A stretch of 5,385 nucleotides of DNA from Methanosarcinales archaeon (GTDB lineage: Archaea; Halobacteriota; Methanosarcinia; Methanosarcinales; Methanogasteraceae): assembly GCA_030605805.1 (NCBI GenBank), contig JAUWHQ010000079.1, forward strand, positions 1 through 5,385, given 5' to 3'. Each line of letters opens with the position of its first letter. Within the stretch, counting starts at the first letter, position 1. Under the pieces are notes generated by a model. It made no database searches. It saw only the letters and a program-made list of their open reading frames with translations, and was not told the DNA's origin. Made by a program: the position numbers and the translations under genes. This document shows positions 5,327-5,385 of this stretch, piece after piece.

Positions 5327-5385
5327 ATGACAACAAGAACAAGGAACTTTAGAAAGGAAGAAGAAGCGGTATCGCCAGTCATCGG
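5327..5385 (+). CDS. Archaeal type IV pilin/archaellin-type protein, N-terminal fragment (cut by window edge)
   Basis: Only 19 full codons and part of the next are present. They read MTTRTRNFRKEEE then AVSPVIG, the last residue inferred from GG. A short basic stretch, acidic residues and then AVSPVIG are the hallmark of the class III signal region of archaeal pilins and the Pilin_N/DUF1628 family. The prepilin peptidase would be expected to cleave just before the AVSPVIG segment, which starts the hydrophobic assembly helix. The product is likely a surface filament subunit or a membrane-anchored surface protein with a pilin-like N-terminus; the rest is outside the window. It lies 30 bp after the DUF5371 stop, so one operon is likely. 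Translation signals are a G-run inside a hairpin loop. Confidence 0.8.
   Translation, partial: MTTRTRNFRKEEEAVSPVI

Overview
The window looks archaeal, from a methanogen- or ANME-like euryarchaeote. It holds a 151-residue Spt5 of the archaeal NGN-KOW type, TATA-type promoters (clearest at 5045-5053 and 4621-4628), oligo-T termination tracts, a DUF5371-type small protein, and an archaeal pilin/archaellin N-terminus (EEEAVSPVIG). The CACAGAG-type palindrome and the DUF3160 lipoprotein would fit an anaerobic methane-cycling lineage such as Methanophagales/ANME-1 or a relative, but lineage assignment below Euryarchaeota is inference.

Left part (1-2030, minus strand): transcription runs leftward. 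A membrane-anchored winged-helix regulator (1080-1967) is followed after 77 bp by thpR (RNA 2',3'-cyclic phosphodiesterase/ligase-like 2H enzyme) and then spt5. The last two overlap by 4 bp (ATGA), so they are probably translationally coupled. The slot upstream of spt5 that archaea usually give to secE is occupied by thpR. A perfect 14-bp tandem duplication lies in the thpR leader/promoter.

Middle (2031-4367, plus strand): one large DUF3160 lipoprotein gene is divergent from the regulator across a very short shared promoter region. It was probably transcribed from a near-leaderless start. The regulator and lipoprotein both point at the cell envelope, and their divergent arrangement makes a regulator-target relation possible.

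Intergenic (4368-5098): about 730 bp without a convincing protein gene, but not empty. It holds a CACAGAG-type imperfect palindrome (4516-4599), then a strong archaeal TATA box (4621-4628), then about 300 nt rich in compatible stem-loops. This ends in a hairpin followed by four T5 runs (4956-4989). Together these read as an independent transcription unit for a structured RNA that I cannot assign to a known family. It is the best candidate in the window for something undescribed.

Right part (5045-5385, plus strand): a strong promoter with a 7-bp inverted repeat near the predicted transcription start drives a small DUF5371 protein with a ribbon-helix-helix-like pattern. It is followed 30 bp later by a pilin/archaellin-type gene cut by the window edge. 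The 30-bp spacer holds two perfect, mutually exclusive hairpins, the second presenting the purine-rich ribosome-binding sequence in its loop. That layout suggests post-transcriptional or operator control of the surface-filament gene.
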